In this document: piece by piece, positions 8,804 to 17,558 of the stretch
How the letters are laid out: each line of letters opens with the position of its first letter
Numbering within the stretch: position 1 is the first letter of the stretch
Source of the DNA: Cellvibrio sp. PSBB023
GTDB taxonomy: Bacteria; Pseudomonadota; Gammaproteobacteria; Pseudomonadales; Cellvibrionaceae
NCBI RefSeq assembly: GCF_002007605.1
Contig: NZ_CP019799.1
Span: forward strand, 2,170,001-2,234,000
Reading direction: 5' to 3'
Length of the DNA: 64,000 nucleotides
Notes under the pieces: generated by a model
Database searches by the model: none
Told to the model about the DNA's origin: nothing
What the model saw: only the letters and a program-made list of their open reading frames with translations
Translations under genes and position numbers: made by a program

Positions 8804-11013
8804 GACTGCTCCTCCTGCGCACTCATAGGCAGAGCGCTGTTACGTAGATGTTCTTGATTAATAGCATAGGTAATGAGCTGTTGGATATCCAAAATAAGTG
8901 CGACAGCACCTGTCCCCAATAAGCTGGAGCCTCCAATACCTTTTAATGCCTGGAAAATAGGGCCCATAGGTTTCACTACGGTTTGAATCTCCCCGTGTAA
9001 CTCATCCACTACTATGCCCGCACGTTTTTCACCAAACTGTACAACGACAACTTTTTCACGCTGCACATCAGTACCCTGCAATGAAAATATTTCACGCAGG
9101 CGAATGTAAGGCACTTGTTCACCGCGCAGGTTGACACAGTTTTGTCCGTGAGAATGATTAAGCGAATTCAAATCTACGCATTCGAGAATGGTATTTTGCG
9201 GCACAATAAAATCTATTGCGCCTGCCAGGACGTGGAAGCCATCGATAATCGCCAGAGTGAGCGGCAAACGAATAGTTAAGCTGGTACCAACACCTATTTC
9301 ACTTTCAACTTCAACGCCGCCCTGCAACTCTTCAATGTTACGTTTGACAACATCCATACCCACACCGCGACCGGAGAGATTAGTCACCTGCTCTGCTGTG
9401 GATAAACCAGGGTGAAAAATGAGTTGGAACAGCTCTTGTCGGCTTAAGTGAACACTCTCGTCGAGAATACCGTTAGCAATGGCTTTCTTGCGGATTTTTT
9501 CAACATCCAAACCACCGCCATCATCGTGAATACCAATCACGATATTGCCGGAATCGTGGTATGCGGTGAGTTTAATAGTGCCCTGTGCAGGTTTACCGCG
9601 CGCTTTGCGAACCTCCACAGACTCAATACCATGATCCATCGCATTGCGCACAATGTGCATTAATGGATCATTGAGTTTTTCCACCATGGAGCGATCCAAT
9701 TCGGTTTCAGCACCTTCTATCTCCAACTCAATTTCTTTGTTTAACGTTTTTGCAGTATCGCGCACCACACGTTTGAATTTTTGAAAAGTGTCACCCACCG
9801 GCACCATACGCAGCGTTAATGCTGCATCGCGGATGGCTTCGGTAAACGCCCCCATAGAAGCAACTGCTTCTATCAGCATTGAATCACCCAGCTTGGACGC
9901 CAATAAATCTATACGCTGGCGATTCACAACCAGCTCGCCAATTAAATTAATCAAGGTATCCAAACGCTCGGCATCTACACGAATAAAGCGATTTTCCGGG
10001 CTGGATTTTTTCTCGACAATTTTCTTTTGCTTATCCAATGCCGCAGTTACAATCTCCGGCGCTACCGCTTCACCTTTCACCAGAATATCGCCAAGCATAC
10101 TGACCGGACTTTGGTTTTTGGCTTGTAGCTTTTGCGTTTCCAGCGCAGCGTCCAGCTCCTGATAACTAATAGCATGGCTTTTTACCAAAATCTCACCCAA
10201 GCGTTTGCTATCTTCCGGTAAAGATTGGATTAATTTGACATAGGCTTCGATATTGCTACGCGGGGGAATGATGGTGATATCGGAATCATCGCGCACAAAC
10301 ATGAAGGCATCTTCAATTTGCTGCTGCGTAACTGAACCGGTGAGGGCAATTTCAAAACCCAAATACAATTGCTCTGGATCAAACTGTTCAACATCCGGCA
10401 AATGATCGGTAATGGTTGTGATATGCGTAATTTCGCCCAGAGTAGACAGAAAGCGCATGATCGACAGCGGGTCCATACCATTGCGCAACAAATCCGGGCC
10501 AAAGCGCACAGAAATATGCCAGGACTCACGCTCAGCTTCACTCACTAGTGACTTAATGTAATCAGCCTGCAATGTGGATGTTGGCTCTGCAAGCTCGGTA
10601 TTGCCTGTGTTTGCTACAGCACTATCCTCTAACCATGGCTGCAAAGAACCCAACAATGCTTGCCCATTGGCGAGACACTCATTGTCGTTAGCACGATCAT
10701 GCCTGGCATTTTCAACCAGTACCGCAATATGGTCGCGACAGGGCAGCAACAAACTAAGCAGATCGCTGGTAATAGTAATTTTATTATCACGCGCACGATC
10801 CAATACATTTTCAACAATGTGCGTAAAGCGCACTATGTCATCCAAACCAAAAAGACCCGCAGAGCCTTTTATGGTATGGGCCGCACGAAAAATTTCGTTA
10901 ATCGTTTCCGGGTCAGTATCGCCATCATCCAACCGCAGCAATGCTGCTTCCATGGAGTTGAGCAAATCATCAGCTTCGGCAAAAAACGTTTGTAAGGCAG
11001 CATCAAGATTCAT
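8800..11013 (-). CDS. cheA: CheA histidine kinase with an inserted MshEN-like tandem motif
   Basis: The 737-residue protein contains, in order: a P1 Hpt domain with phospho-His46 in IFRAAHTIKGSAG; a region at about 165-250 starting SVRFGPDLLRNGMDP, seen in some CheA proteins in the P2 position; two 24-residue motifs at 271-294 and 306-329 (RLGEILVK... and MLGDILVK..., both ending in Q); the P3 dimerisation helices; the ATPase domain (HIVRNAMDHGIES, GRGVGMDVVKRN); and a CheW-like P5 domain. It autophosphorylates and passes phosphate to CheY, CheB and possibly the REC-EAL protein of the operon. GAGGG supports the start. Its stop overlaps cheW. Confidence 0.94.
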   Translation of the reverse strand: MNLDAALQTFFAEADDLLNSMEAALLRLDDGDTDPETINEIFRAAHTIKGSAGLFGLDDIVRFTHIVENVLDRARDNKITITSDLLSLLLPCRDHIAVLVENARHDRANDNECLANGQALLGSLQPWLEDSAVANTGNTELAEPTSTLQADYIKSLVSEAERESWHISVRFGPDLLRNGMDPLSIMRFLSTLGEITHITTITDHLPDVEQFDPEQLYLGFEIALTGSVTQQQIEDAFMFVRDDSDITIIPPRSNIEAYVKLIQSLPEDSKRLGEILVKSHAISYQELDAALETQKLQAKNQSPVSMLGDILVKGEAVAPEIVTAALDKQKKIVEKKSSPENRFIRVDAERLDTLINLIGELVVNRQRIDLLASKLGDSMLIEAVASMGAFTEAIRDAALTLRMVPVGDTFQKFKRVVRDTAKTLNKEIELEIEGAETELDRSMVEKLNDPLMHIVRNAMDHGIESVEVRKARGKPAQGTIKLTAYHDSGNIVIGIHDDGGGLDVEKIRKKAIANGILDESVHLSRQELFQLIFHPGLSTAEQVTNLSGRGVGMDVVKRNIEELQGGVEVESEIGVGTSLTIRLPLTLAIIDGFHVLAGAIDFIVPQNTILECVDLNSLNHSHGQNCVNLRGEQVPYIRLREIFSLQGTDVQREKVVVVQFGEKRAGIVVDELHGEIQTVVKPMGPIFQALKGIGGSSLLGTGAVALILDIQQLITYAINQEHLRNSALPMSAQEEQS
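10027..10203 (-). other. MshEN-like tandem 24-residue motif pair inside CheA
   Basis: CheA residues 271-329 hold two copies of the pattern (R/M)-L-G-(E/D)-I-L-V-K-x9-L/V-x-x-A-L-x-x-Q, each exactly 24 residues, separated by 11 residues. MshEN domains (c-di-GMP binding, in MshE/PilB-type ATPases) use two such 24-mers, usually 5 apart. The Gly at motif position 10 is replaced in both copies and Arg1 is lost in the second, so binding may be weakened or lost. Confidence 0.5.
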
Positions 11014-11025
11014 TGTCGATCCCTC

Positions 11026-11337
11026 TTAGGATTCAAGTGAAAATTGGGAGGAGAGATCGAGCTTGGTCAACACTGCATCGACAATTTCATTGCTTTTTGT
11101 AATAAACACCGTTTTATGGAGCTTGGCGAAAAACACCTTCGTAAATAGTAGAAGCTGAACACCGGCGGTATCTATTTCACTTACGTTATGCAAATCCAAT
11201 GCGATTTTATCGGTGAGTCGTTCGTGATCAGCAAAGATTTCCGCTTTGCTTTCAGTGACATTATAAATAGTGAGATCACCTTCAAAGGAAAGCGTGGTGG
11301 TTTCCCTATTTTTTTTGCGTGTAATTTTCATGTTCAT
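11026..11337 (-). CDS. STAS-domain protein of the chemotaxis operon
   Basis: The 103-residue single STAS domain resembles anti-sigma-factor antagonists. The loop EIDTAGVQLLL places a Thr where SpoIIAA has its phosphorylated Ser. It sits between cheY and cheA, 12 bases before the cheA start, so it is co-expressed with the kinase. STAS proteins in similar che operons are thought to tune phosphate flow or act as a sink, but no partner kinase is visible here; that role is inference. Confidence 0.85.
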   Translation of the reverse strand: MNMKITRKKNRETTTLSFEGDLTIYNVTESKAEIFADHERLTDKIALDLHNVSEIDTAGVQLLLFTKVFFAKLHKTVFITKSNEIVDAVLTKLDLSSQFSLES

Positions 11338-11392
11338 AATCCATCAGGATAGTGTGTTAACAAGATCATCCTTACAAAAAAATAGCTGCAAA

Positions 11393-11755
11393 TTAAATCA
11401 GCATGGAAACAGCCTGCAGCATTTGTTCCGGGCGAAAGGGTTTTACAATCCAGGCTTTTGCACCAGCTGCCTGGCCTTCACGTTTTTTCTCGTCGGCACC
11501 TTCGGTGGTCAACATGATTACTGGCGTAAATTTATAGGCTGGCTTTTGTTTCATTTCTTTCACAAAGGTAATGCCATCCATATTGGGCATATTGACATCG
11601 GAAATAACCAGATTAATTTTTTGCCCATCAAGTTTGTTCAGTGCATCCTTTCCATCACTGGCCTCTACCACACTATAACCAGCACCCCGCAGCGCAATAC
11701 CCACGACCTGACGCACGCTGGCAGAATCATCAACCACTAAAATAACTTTGGACAT
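11393..11755 (-). CDS. cheY: CheY single-domain response regulator
   Basis: The 120-residue receiver domain has the acidic pair in VVDDSASVRQ, phospho-acceptor Asp in VISDVNMPNMDG, Thr in MLTTEG and Lys in WIVKPFRP. AGGGAG lies six bases before the ATG. Its place directly before STAS and cheA makes it the operon's output regulator. Whether it acts on flagella or on another output cannot be told from sequence. Confidence 0.93.
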   Translation of the reverse strand: MSKVILVVDDSASVRQVVGIALRGAGYSVVEASDGKDALNKLDGQKINLVISDVNMPNMDGITFVKEMKQKPAYKFTPVIMLTTEGADEKKREGQAAGAKAWIVKPFRPEQMLQAVSMLI

Positions 11756-11765
11756 TCACGACTCC

Positions 11766-13013
11766 CTAAAAAAAGGTAATTTCAGAATTGCTTGGACTTT
11801 TGGAATGATCGCCACCGCGATGTACATCAACCTGCTCTAAAGTGGTGTAGGTTTTTTGTACCGCACGCAGCCAATCATTGATATCAATTGGCACCACCGT
11901 TTCACCGTGGCGAATGCGAGTTTCCTGTTCAGAGATCGCACCCACCAGCTTTTCCATATCATCAGTGACATGACTAAGGATCTGACTCACCCGATCCTGA
12001 AACTGCAAATTAACCAATACTTCTTCCACACTGGCTTGCACAGCGGAACTTTCATGTTCCAATGTCTGTGCCGATTGCATAATGCTTTCACTGGAGCGCT
12101 GGAACTGCTCAAGCACTTGCGTAATGGATGCCTCGGATTTACTCAGGCGAGAATTATCTTCCGCTGCATATTCTGTGGTGCGCTCCAGCGTGGTTTGCAG
12201 CACAGAATTCACCTGTTCAATACGGCGTCCGATACGCGCCCCGGTTTCACCCGAGCGAGTTGACAGGGTGCGAACCTCATCCGCCACTACCGCAAAACCA
12301 CGCCCGTATTCTCCGGCACGGGCAGCTTCAATTGCGGCATTTAAAGCCAATAAATTGGTTTGCGATGCAATGCCGGCAACATCGGCACTCATGCCACTGA
12401 GTTCAACAGTAATTTTGGATAAGCCGGAAATTTCGCCAAGTAGCTCATCGCGCTGGCTGATTGCCTGGCGTAATGTTTGGGTGATGTCATTCAATTCTGT
12501 ATTGGCAAAATGAATCACGCCCCCCAAGCCTTTTTCACCACTCATACTGCTGGCCGTGCTGGATGAACTGGCCACCGCCGCTTGCAAGCGCTGGTGAATG
12601 TCGGAGAAACGTCCAACCAATTCAGTGATACTGGATTCCAGTTGATGCCGCGCCAATTCAGTTTGACGCTGCCACAAGGGCAAGACTTCACGAATTAATT
12701 GCTGATAATTTTCCAACAGCGGTTTGTAATTTTGTGCAACCGCCAGGTTAGATTCAGCCTGTGCCAAATCACTACCCAATTGCGCGGCGCGCCCGGCTAA
12801 TTGGTTCACTGAATAAATGCCAATGGCTGCAGCGACAACCACCACCATGAGTGCCAGCAACTTCCACACACCAGAAATCGAACCTAAAAAAATCAGTAGC
12901 AATGCCGCTGCGACAAGTCCACCTAAACTGCTAATCAATAGCAGGTGCGAATTCGAGCGAGATGAGTTTGCATAGGCACCAGAACTGGCACCATAAGATT
13001 GGTTGCTGCGCAT
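11766..13013 (-). CDS. Chemoreceptor without a periplasmic sensor domain
   Basis: I choose the ATG at 13013 (415 residues) over the in-frame TTG at 13016, with GGA eight bases upstream. Two back-to-back transmembrane helices (about 26-46 and 50-70) leave almost no periplasmic loop. A coiled coil leads to the receptor tip [20 protein letters not shown]. The C-terminal [15 protein letters not shown] stretch occurs in a group of small receptors. Any sensing must be cytoplasmic or within the membrane. It is the first gene of the che operon, ten bases before cheY. Confidence 0.88.
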   Translation of the reverse strand: MRSNQSYGASSGAYANSSRSNSHLLLISSLGGLVAAALLLIFLGSISGVWKLLALMVVVVAAAIGIYSVNQLAGRAAQLGSDLAQAESNLAVAQNYKPLLENYQQLIREVLPLWQRQTELARHQLESSITELVGRFSDIHQRLQAAVASSSSTASSMSGEKGLGGVIHFANTELNDITQTLRQAISQRDELLGEISGLSKITVELSGMSADVAGIASQTNLLALNAAIEAARAGEYGRGFAVVADEVRTLSTRSGETGARIGRRIEQVNSVLQTTLERTTEYAAEDNSRLSKSEASITQVLEQFQRSSESIMQSAQTLEHESSAVQASVEEVLVNLQFQDRVSQILSHVTDDMEKLVGAISEQETRIRHGETVVPIDINDWLRAVQKTYTTLEQVDVHRGGDHSKSPSNSEITFF

Positions 13014-13101
13014 CAAATTTATCCATGAAGCCGAAGAGCATTGAAAGAAAAAACAAGAAAGAACTTATCGCTACATCAACGTGGTAGCGGCAGGCAAATT
13101 A

Positions 13102-13130
13102 GTTATAGTCGTACACCTGAAGAGTGTCAA
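13102..13130 (-). promoter_or_regulatory. Sigma-70 promoter of the chemotaxis operon
   Basis: On the minus strand a consensus -35 TTGACA (13130-13125) and a -10 TATAAC (13107-13102) are separated by exactly 17 bases. The predicted transcript start near 13095 leaves a leader of about 80 bases before the first receptor gene. Nothing resembling a sigma-28 promoter was seen here. Confidence 0.75.
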
Positions 13131-13221
13131 AAAAATATATTTGCCGAATGATCCAAATGAAGAATCATTGCAGTAGAGCGACTTTCATATAATAAAAATT
13201 AACAGGGCAGTCGCATTCGGT

Positions 13222-13263
13222 AAAAAAAAAACGCCCAACCTTGCTAAGCGTTGGACGTTTTAA
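13222..13263 (-). terminator. Terminator of ppc
   Basis: An ACG-x-CCAAC / GTTGG-x-CGT hairpin with one mismatch is followed, on the minus strand, by a run of nine T residues (13222-13230 on the plus strand are A). Confidence 0.75.
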
Positions 13264-13295
13264 AAAAGCTAAAACACAACATTAAACCAGCATAA

Positions 13296-15911
13296 TCAAC
13301 CCGTATTGCGCATACCTGCGGCAATACCCGCCATGGTCACTTTCAGTGCACGTTCAAGGTCAGGGCTAATGGTTTCGCTGCTGCGGTAGCGCTTTAGCAA
13401 TTCAGCCTGTAAATAGTTGAGTGGGTCAACGTAAGGCTTACGCACTTCCAGTGACTGACGCAACATTGGCTCGTCGGCTAACAGCACATCCTGCTTCTTC
13501 ATTGTATTGATCAAGGTTTCCAGCGCTTTCAAATCGCCACGCAATTCTTCGCCCAAACCGCGATACTCAACCGGCACCAACTGTTGCTCATAATAAGTGC
13601 AGATTGGGCCGTCGGCTTTACCGATAACCATTTCCAACAAGTCGAGGAAGCTGGAGAAGAATGCCCAGTTGCTGATCATGTCTTCCAGCAATTGCGGGTC
13701 ATTTTGCAGGGCGTATTCAAATGCCTGACGAGTGCCTAACCAGGCCGGTAAATTTAAACGCACTTGTGTCCAGGCAAATACCCAAGGAATAGCACGCAAA
13801 CTTTCTACACCACCGGTGGATTTACGCTTGGCCGGGCGACTACCCAGTGCCAACAAACTTAACTCTTGCTCAGGCGTGAGGTTGCGGAAGTAGGGAACAA
13901 AATCTTTGTGACCGCGTACAACGGCGCGATAGGCCTCCAGACTGGCTTTACCCATGCGCTCAATCAGATCGCGCCATTCTTGTTTGGGCGCGGCGTTAGG
14001 TGACATGGTGGCACGCAGGGTTGCCGTTACGTAAGACGATAAGCTGCTAAATGCAACACGCGGCAAACCAAACTTGTAGCGAATCATTTCGCCCTGCTCG
14101 GTCACGCGAATACGGCCTTTTACGGAGCCGGGCGGCTGCGATGCCATGGCTTTTTCTACCGGGCCGCCACCGCGACCAACGGTACCGCCACGGCCGTGGA
14201 ACAGCACCAGCGATACCGCAAACTTGTCGGCAAGTGCGACCAGTTTTTCCTGCGCTTTGTATTGCGCCCAGGTAGCGGCGAGCTTGCCCGCATCTTTCGC
14301 GGAATCGGAATAGCCGATCATGACGGTTTGTTGTTGCGCTGAATACTGTTGATACCACTCCAGATTCCACAAACGCTCCATCACAATCGGCGCGCGGTCC
14401 AGGTCATCCAAGGTTTCAAACAGTGGCACAACAGGCATATTCCAGGTCATGCCTGACTCTTTCAACAAGAGTGCAACCGCGAGCACGTCTGACGGCTGCT
14501 GTGCCATGGAAATAACGTAATGAGAGAGGATTTCGCGCGGCTCTTGCGCCACAACACGGCAAGTCGCGAGTACTTCAGCAGTTTCATCGCTCATTGGCCA
14601 GGAAGCAGGCATCAATGGACGCTTGCTGGTGAGCGCATCCAACAGAAACGCTTGACGCTCTTCTTCTGACCAGGCGCGATAGTCACCAATCTCCAAATAC
14701 TGCACCAACTCATCAATTGCCTGCACATGGCGATCGCCATCCTGACGTACATCGAGCGGTACCAGGTTGATGCCAAAGCAGTGTACGCGACGGATGGTAT
14801 CGACCAGCGGGCCATTGGCGATGTGCGGCAGACCGACATCGTTCAATGAGCGGAAGCAGAGCATTAATGGTGCGAGCAGATCTTCGCGACTGGTGATCAG
14901 GTCTGCGGGCACTTCTACCGAACGGCCTTGCAGGCGCGCCTCGGCCCACTCCAGGGTGGATTGGATGCGCTGACGCAGATCGTACATGGCATCGCGGTAA
15001 GGAGTAGTAGAGTCGGGGTAGCGGGCGCGAAGCTCGTCGCTGGCTTCGCTCATACTCAGGTCACCGCCCAGGCTGTACACATCGCGTGAGTAGAGTTCTG
15101 CTGCCATCCAACGGCCTAGCAACAGGACTTCACGGGTAATTTTGTGAGTGACATTCGGATTGCCATCACGGTCGCCGCCCATCCAGGAATAGAATTTGAT
15201 CGGGCGAATATCCACAGGCAAATGCGCGCCCAGGTGACGTTGGGTCAAGCGATCCAGGTGGCGGATAAAATCCGGCACGGCCTGCCATAGGCTGTTTTCG
15301 ATAACAGCAAAGCCCCATTTGGCTTCATCCACAGCCGTAGGACGTGTGGTACGAATCTCATCGGTAGCCCAGATTTCTTCCACCAGACGGTGCAAGCGGC
15401 CACGCAGTTTGTCTTGTTCAAATACCAGCAGGCTGGGGTTTTGGCGATCAGCAAGCGTATCGACTATCTGGTCGTATTTGCGGATCAGGGTGCGGCGAGT
15501 CACCTCAGTGGGGTGGGCGGTCAGCACCAGCTCAATACGCAGCTTATTAATAAGTTCGGTGAGGGCATCTTTGCCCTGTGCAGCGGCAAGCTCGATAATC
15601 AATGCTTGCAGCTTGTCTTCGGCCTCCGCTTCGGCGCTGGAAAAGTATTCCTGGTCGGCGATATTAGCGAGGTTAAGGAATTGATTAAACGCACGGACTA
15701 TAGGCAGGATGCTTTGGTCATCAAGACTGCTGAGCATAGCCACCAGCGGTGCAGAGTCACCGTTTTCAGCTTTGTTAATCGCCTTACCCAGTTTGCGAAT
15801 TCCTTCAACTTTGGAAAACAGCTCTTCACCCTCGTGGGCGTGAATCGTTTCACCTAATAGTTCCCCTAGCAGGCGTACGTTTTCGCGCAGGGTTTCAGGT
15901 AGTTTTAACAT
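13296..15911 (-). CDS. ppc: Phosphoenolpyruvate carboxylase
   Basis: The 871-residue protein is full length for bacterial Ppc. Both active-site signatures are clear: VLTAHPTEVTRRT (catalytic His) and IGYSDSAKDAGKLAA, plus the glycine loop FHGRGGTVGRGGGPV and the invariant C-terminal ...RNTG. It makes oxaloacetate from PEP and bicarbonate to refill the TCA cycle. I take the ATG at 15911 (GGAG eight bases upstream) over the GTG two codons earlier. It is a single-gene unit with its own terminator and a 580-base upstream region. Confidence 0.96.
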   Translation of the reverse strand: MLKLPETLRENVRLLGELLGETIHAHEGEELFSKVEGIRKLGKAINKAENGDSAPLVAMLSSLDDQSILPIVRAFNQFLNLANIADQEYFSSAEAEAEDKLQALIIELAAAQGKDALTELINKLRIELVLTAHPTEVTRRTLIRKYDQIVDTLADRQNPSLLVFEQDKLRGRLHRLVEEIWATDEIRTTRPTAVDEAKWGFAVIENSLWQAVPDFIRHLDRLTQRHLGAHLPVDIRPIKFYSWMGGDRDGNPNVTHKITREVLLLGRWMAAELYSRDVYSLGGDLSMSEASDELRARYPDSTTPYRDAMYDLRQRIQSTLEWAEARLQGRSVEVPADLITSREDLLAPLMLCFRSLNDVGLPHIANGPLVDTIRRVHCFGINLVPLDVRQDGDRHVQAIDELVQYLEIGDYRAWSEEERQAFLLDALTSKRPLMPASWPMSDETAEVLATCRVVAQEPREILSHYVISMAQQPSDVLAVALLLKESGMTWNMPVVPLFETLDDLDRAPIVMERLWNLEWYQQYSAQQQTVMIGYSDSAKDAGKLAATWAQYKAQEKLVALADKFAVSLVLFHGRGGTVGRGGGPVEKAMASQPPGSVKGRIRVTEQGEMIRYKFGLPRVAFSSLSSYVTATLRATMSPNAAPKQEWRDLIERMGKASLEAYRAVVRGHKDFVPYFRNLTPEQELSLLALGSRPAKRKSTGGVESLRAIPWVFAWTQVRLNLPAWLGTRQAFEYALQNDPQLLEDMISNWAFFSSFLDLLEMVIGKADGPICTYYEQQLVPVEYRGLGEELRGDLKALETLINTMKKQDVLLADEPMLRQSLEVRKPYVDPLNYLQAELLKRYRSSETISPDLERALKVTMAGIAAGMRNTG

Positions 15912-16490
15912 GAGCACTTCTCCAACAATCGATAAGAGGAAGATAAACAGAGAATCAAACAGTGACGGGATTAACCGCCGCTGGCCAGATCATCAGCCAA
16001 TGGGCGCAGCGAAAGGTATAAAAGCTGCGAAATCTGTGCCTAATTGATAAAAAAGACACCGGGCTTAACACCGCGTGCTATAACGGCGGCCGCGCAGATT
16101 ACAAAGACACCCTCGGGGATGCAATAGCCAGTTGAAAAACCCTAGGGCATCACCCCAAAAAATGCGCAATATTTACGCGCAAATTGCCGCAAAAAGCGCT
16201 ATGCAACGTTATGTAGGATCACACAAAGCCTGAAGGCTGTGCACAACTTCCCTTGTCCCGCCCACAACAGATCACCATCCTCAAGGGTAGCGGTAATAAT
16301 AAACAACCTGCACCAAAAACAACCGCATTGCCGTAGAAAAGCCGGAGTTACATCCTAAAAAGATCCACAGCGAAGTATCCACAGAAGCTGTGAATAACTC
16401 TGTGCATGACCCTTTGGTAATGGGGCGCAGGGCTGATTATTACTGGTGTGGCGCCAGGTGTTCAATTCCTGCACGTCATTATTTCACTGT
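15912..16490. other. Long intergenic region upstream of ppc with DnaA-box-like cluster
   Basis: No gene is visible. The region holds an imperfect hairpin GGGGATGC...GCATCaCCCC near 16116-16160. A 48-base cluster resembles DnaA boxes (TTATNCACA): GTATCCACA at 16375-16383, TGTGAATAA at 16389-16397 (a perfect box on the minus strand) and TGTGCATGA at 16401-16409. A further TGTGCACAA lies at 16238-16246. The ppc promoter must lie in its left part but no clear -35/-10 pair was found. Confidence 0.4.
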
Positions 16491-17381
16491 TCAGGAAAGG
16501 CTCAACATGGCCTTAAAGCGTTCGCGATAACGGCGTGACAAGGTGAGCTGTTGCCCATTGCGCAAGCGCACCTGATAGTCGCCACTATCCAACGCCTCTA
16601 TATCCTGTACCTGCCCCAGGTTGATAATTGTTGAACGGTGAATACGGGCGAAATGGGCTGGCAATAGCTTTTCCAACTTATCCATGGTGATGCGCATGGG
16701 GTAGACGCTGCCTTTTATATGTAGATTGGCGTAGTTACCAGAGGCCTCCACCCATTCAATATCCGCCGTTTGAATCAGAAATTCCCGCCCCAGCTTTTTA
16801 ATCAGCAGACGCTCGGGTGGCGATTCAGGCTCAGGCGTCTCGCTCTCTGCACTGTCTGCCAGATAGCTCGCCTCGCCCTGTAACCGCCGGGCGATAAAGC
16901 GATAGCCCACAATGATCAGCGCCAGCGTCAAATAGGCTTGGGCGTCCTTGCGGTATTCATAGAAAAACTCGACCGGCAGATCACCAAACTCATAGCTGGC
17001 GCCCATGGCGCGATACCAGAGCTGGCGAATCGTCACCATGCCGCTGACATGCAGTACAGAAAACGGCACAGTCGCTATGAGATGTACCAACAAGCGCCAT
17101 TTGAGCGCCAGTTGACTGATCCAGCGATCATTCAGCCACAGCACCAGCGGGATCAACAGCAACAGCACCATGCAGCTGGATATTTCCCAACAAAACGGTT
17201 CCCACACAGGAATAGTCCCACCGCTGCGCCGCACTTCCATCAGGGTAGTGGTTGCCAGCACCACTACATTCACACTGAACCAACCCACCAACAGCGCGGC
17301 ACCCCAAGCCCATTGATGCGCTAAAAAATGCCGGATTAACAGCGATTGCAGGTGAGTCGATTGGGAAGGGGAATGAGTCAT
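16491..17381 (-). CDS. Membrane-bound LytTR-family transcription regulator
   Basis: I place the start at the ATG at 17381 (296 residues); a GTG three codons upstream is possible, and neither has a strong ribosome site. The N-terminal half has four hydrophobic helices (about 20-45, 65-85, 95-118, 150-165). The C-terminal ~100 residues are a LytTR DNA-binding domain: FLIQTADIEWVEASGNYANL, then FARIHRSTIINL and a final LTLSRRYRERFK. Such proteins bind direct repeats in promoters and receive signals through the membrane. It is divergent from the acyltransferase gene at 17559, a plausible target. Confidence 0.88.
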   Translation of the reverse strand: MTHSPSQSTHLQSLLIRHFLAHQWAWGAALLVGWFSVNVVVLATTTLMEVRRSGGTIPVWEPFCWEISSCMVLLLLIPLVLWLNDRWISQLALKWRLLVHLIATVPFSVLHVSGMVTIRQLWYRAMGASYEFGDLPVEFFYEYRKDAQAYLTLALIIVGYRFIARRLQGEASYLADSAESETPEPESPPERLLIKKLGREFLIQTADIEWVEASGNYANLHIKGSVYPMRITMDKLEKLLPAHFARIHRSTIINLGQVQDIEALDSGDYQVRLRNGQQLTLSRRYRERFKAMLSLS

Positions 17382-17558
17382 GCTGATCACTGTCGATTGG
17401 GGTGCGCGAATGTCGGGTATTGCCTGGCTTTTCGCAACCTGGGTTCATCACAAGGGGCGTCCGTTCATCACATTTCCTTGTAGAACAATCACTTGGTAGC
17501 ACCACTGCCCTGCGGGTTTACCTAGCATAGCGTTTTTGTATTCCTAAAGGCATGCACC

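Noticed and set aside
16375..16409. Chromosomal replication origin
   Set aside because: Although DnaA-like boxes are present, there is no dnaA, dnaN, gidA/mnmG or rpmH nearby and no clear AT-rich unwinding element.
16440..16485. tRNA-like T-arm sequence (GTTCAATTCC) downstream of the LytTR gene
   Set aside because: No acceptor, D or anticodon arms can be assembled around it and there is no CCA end.
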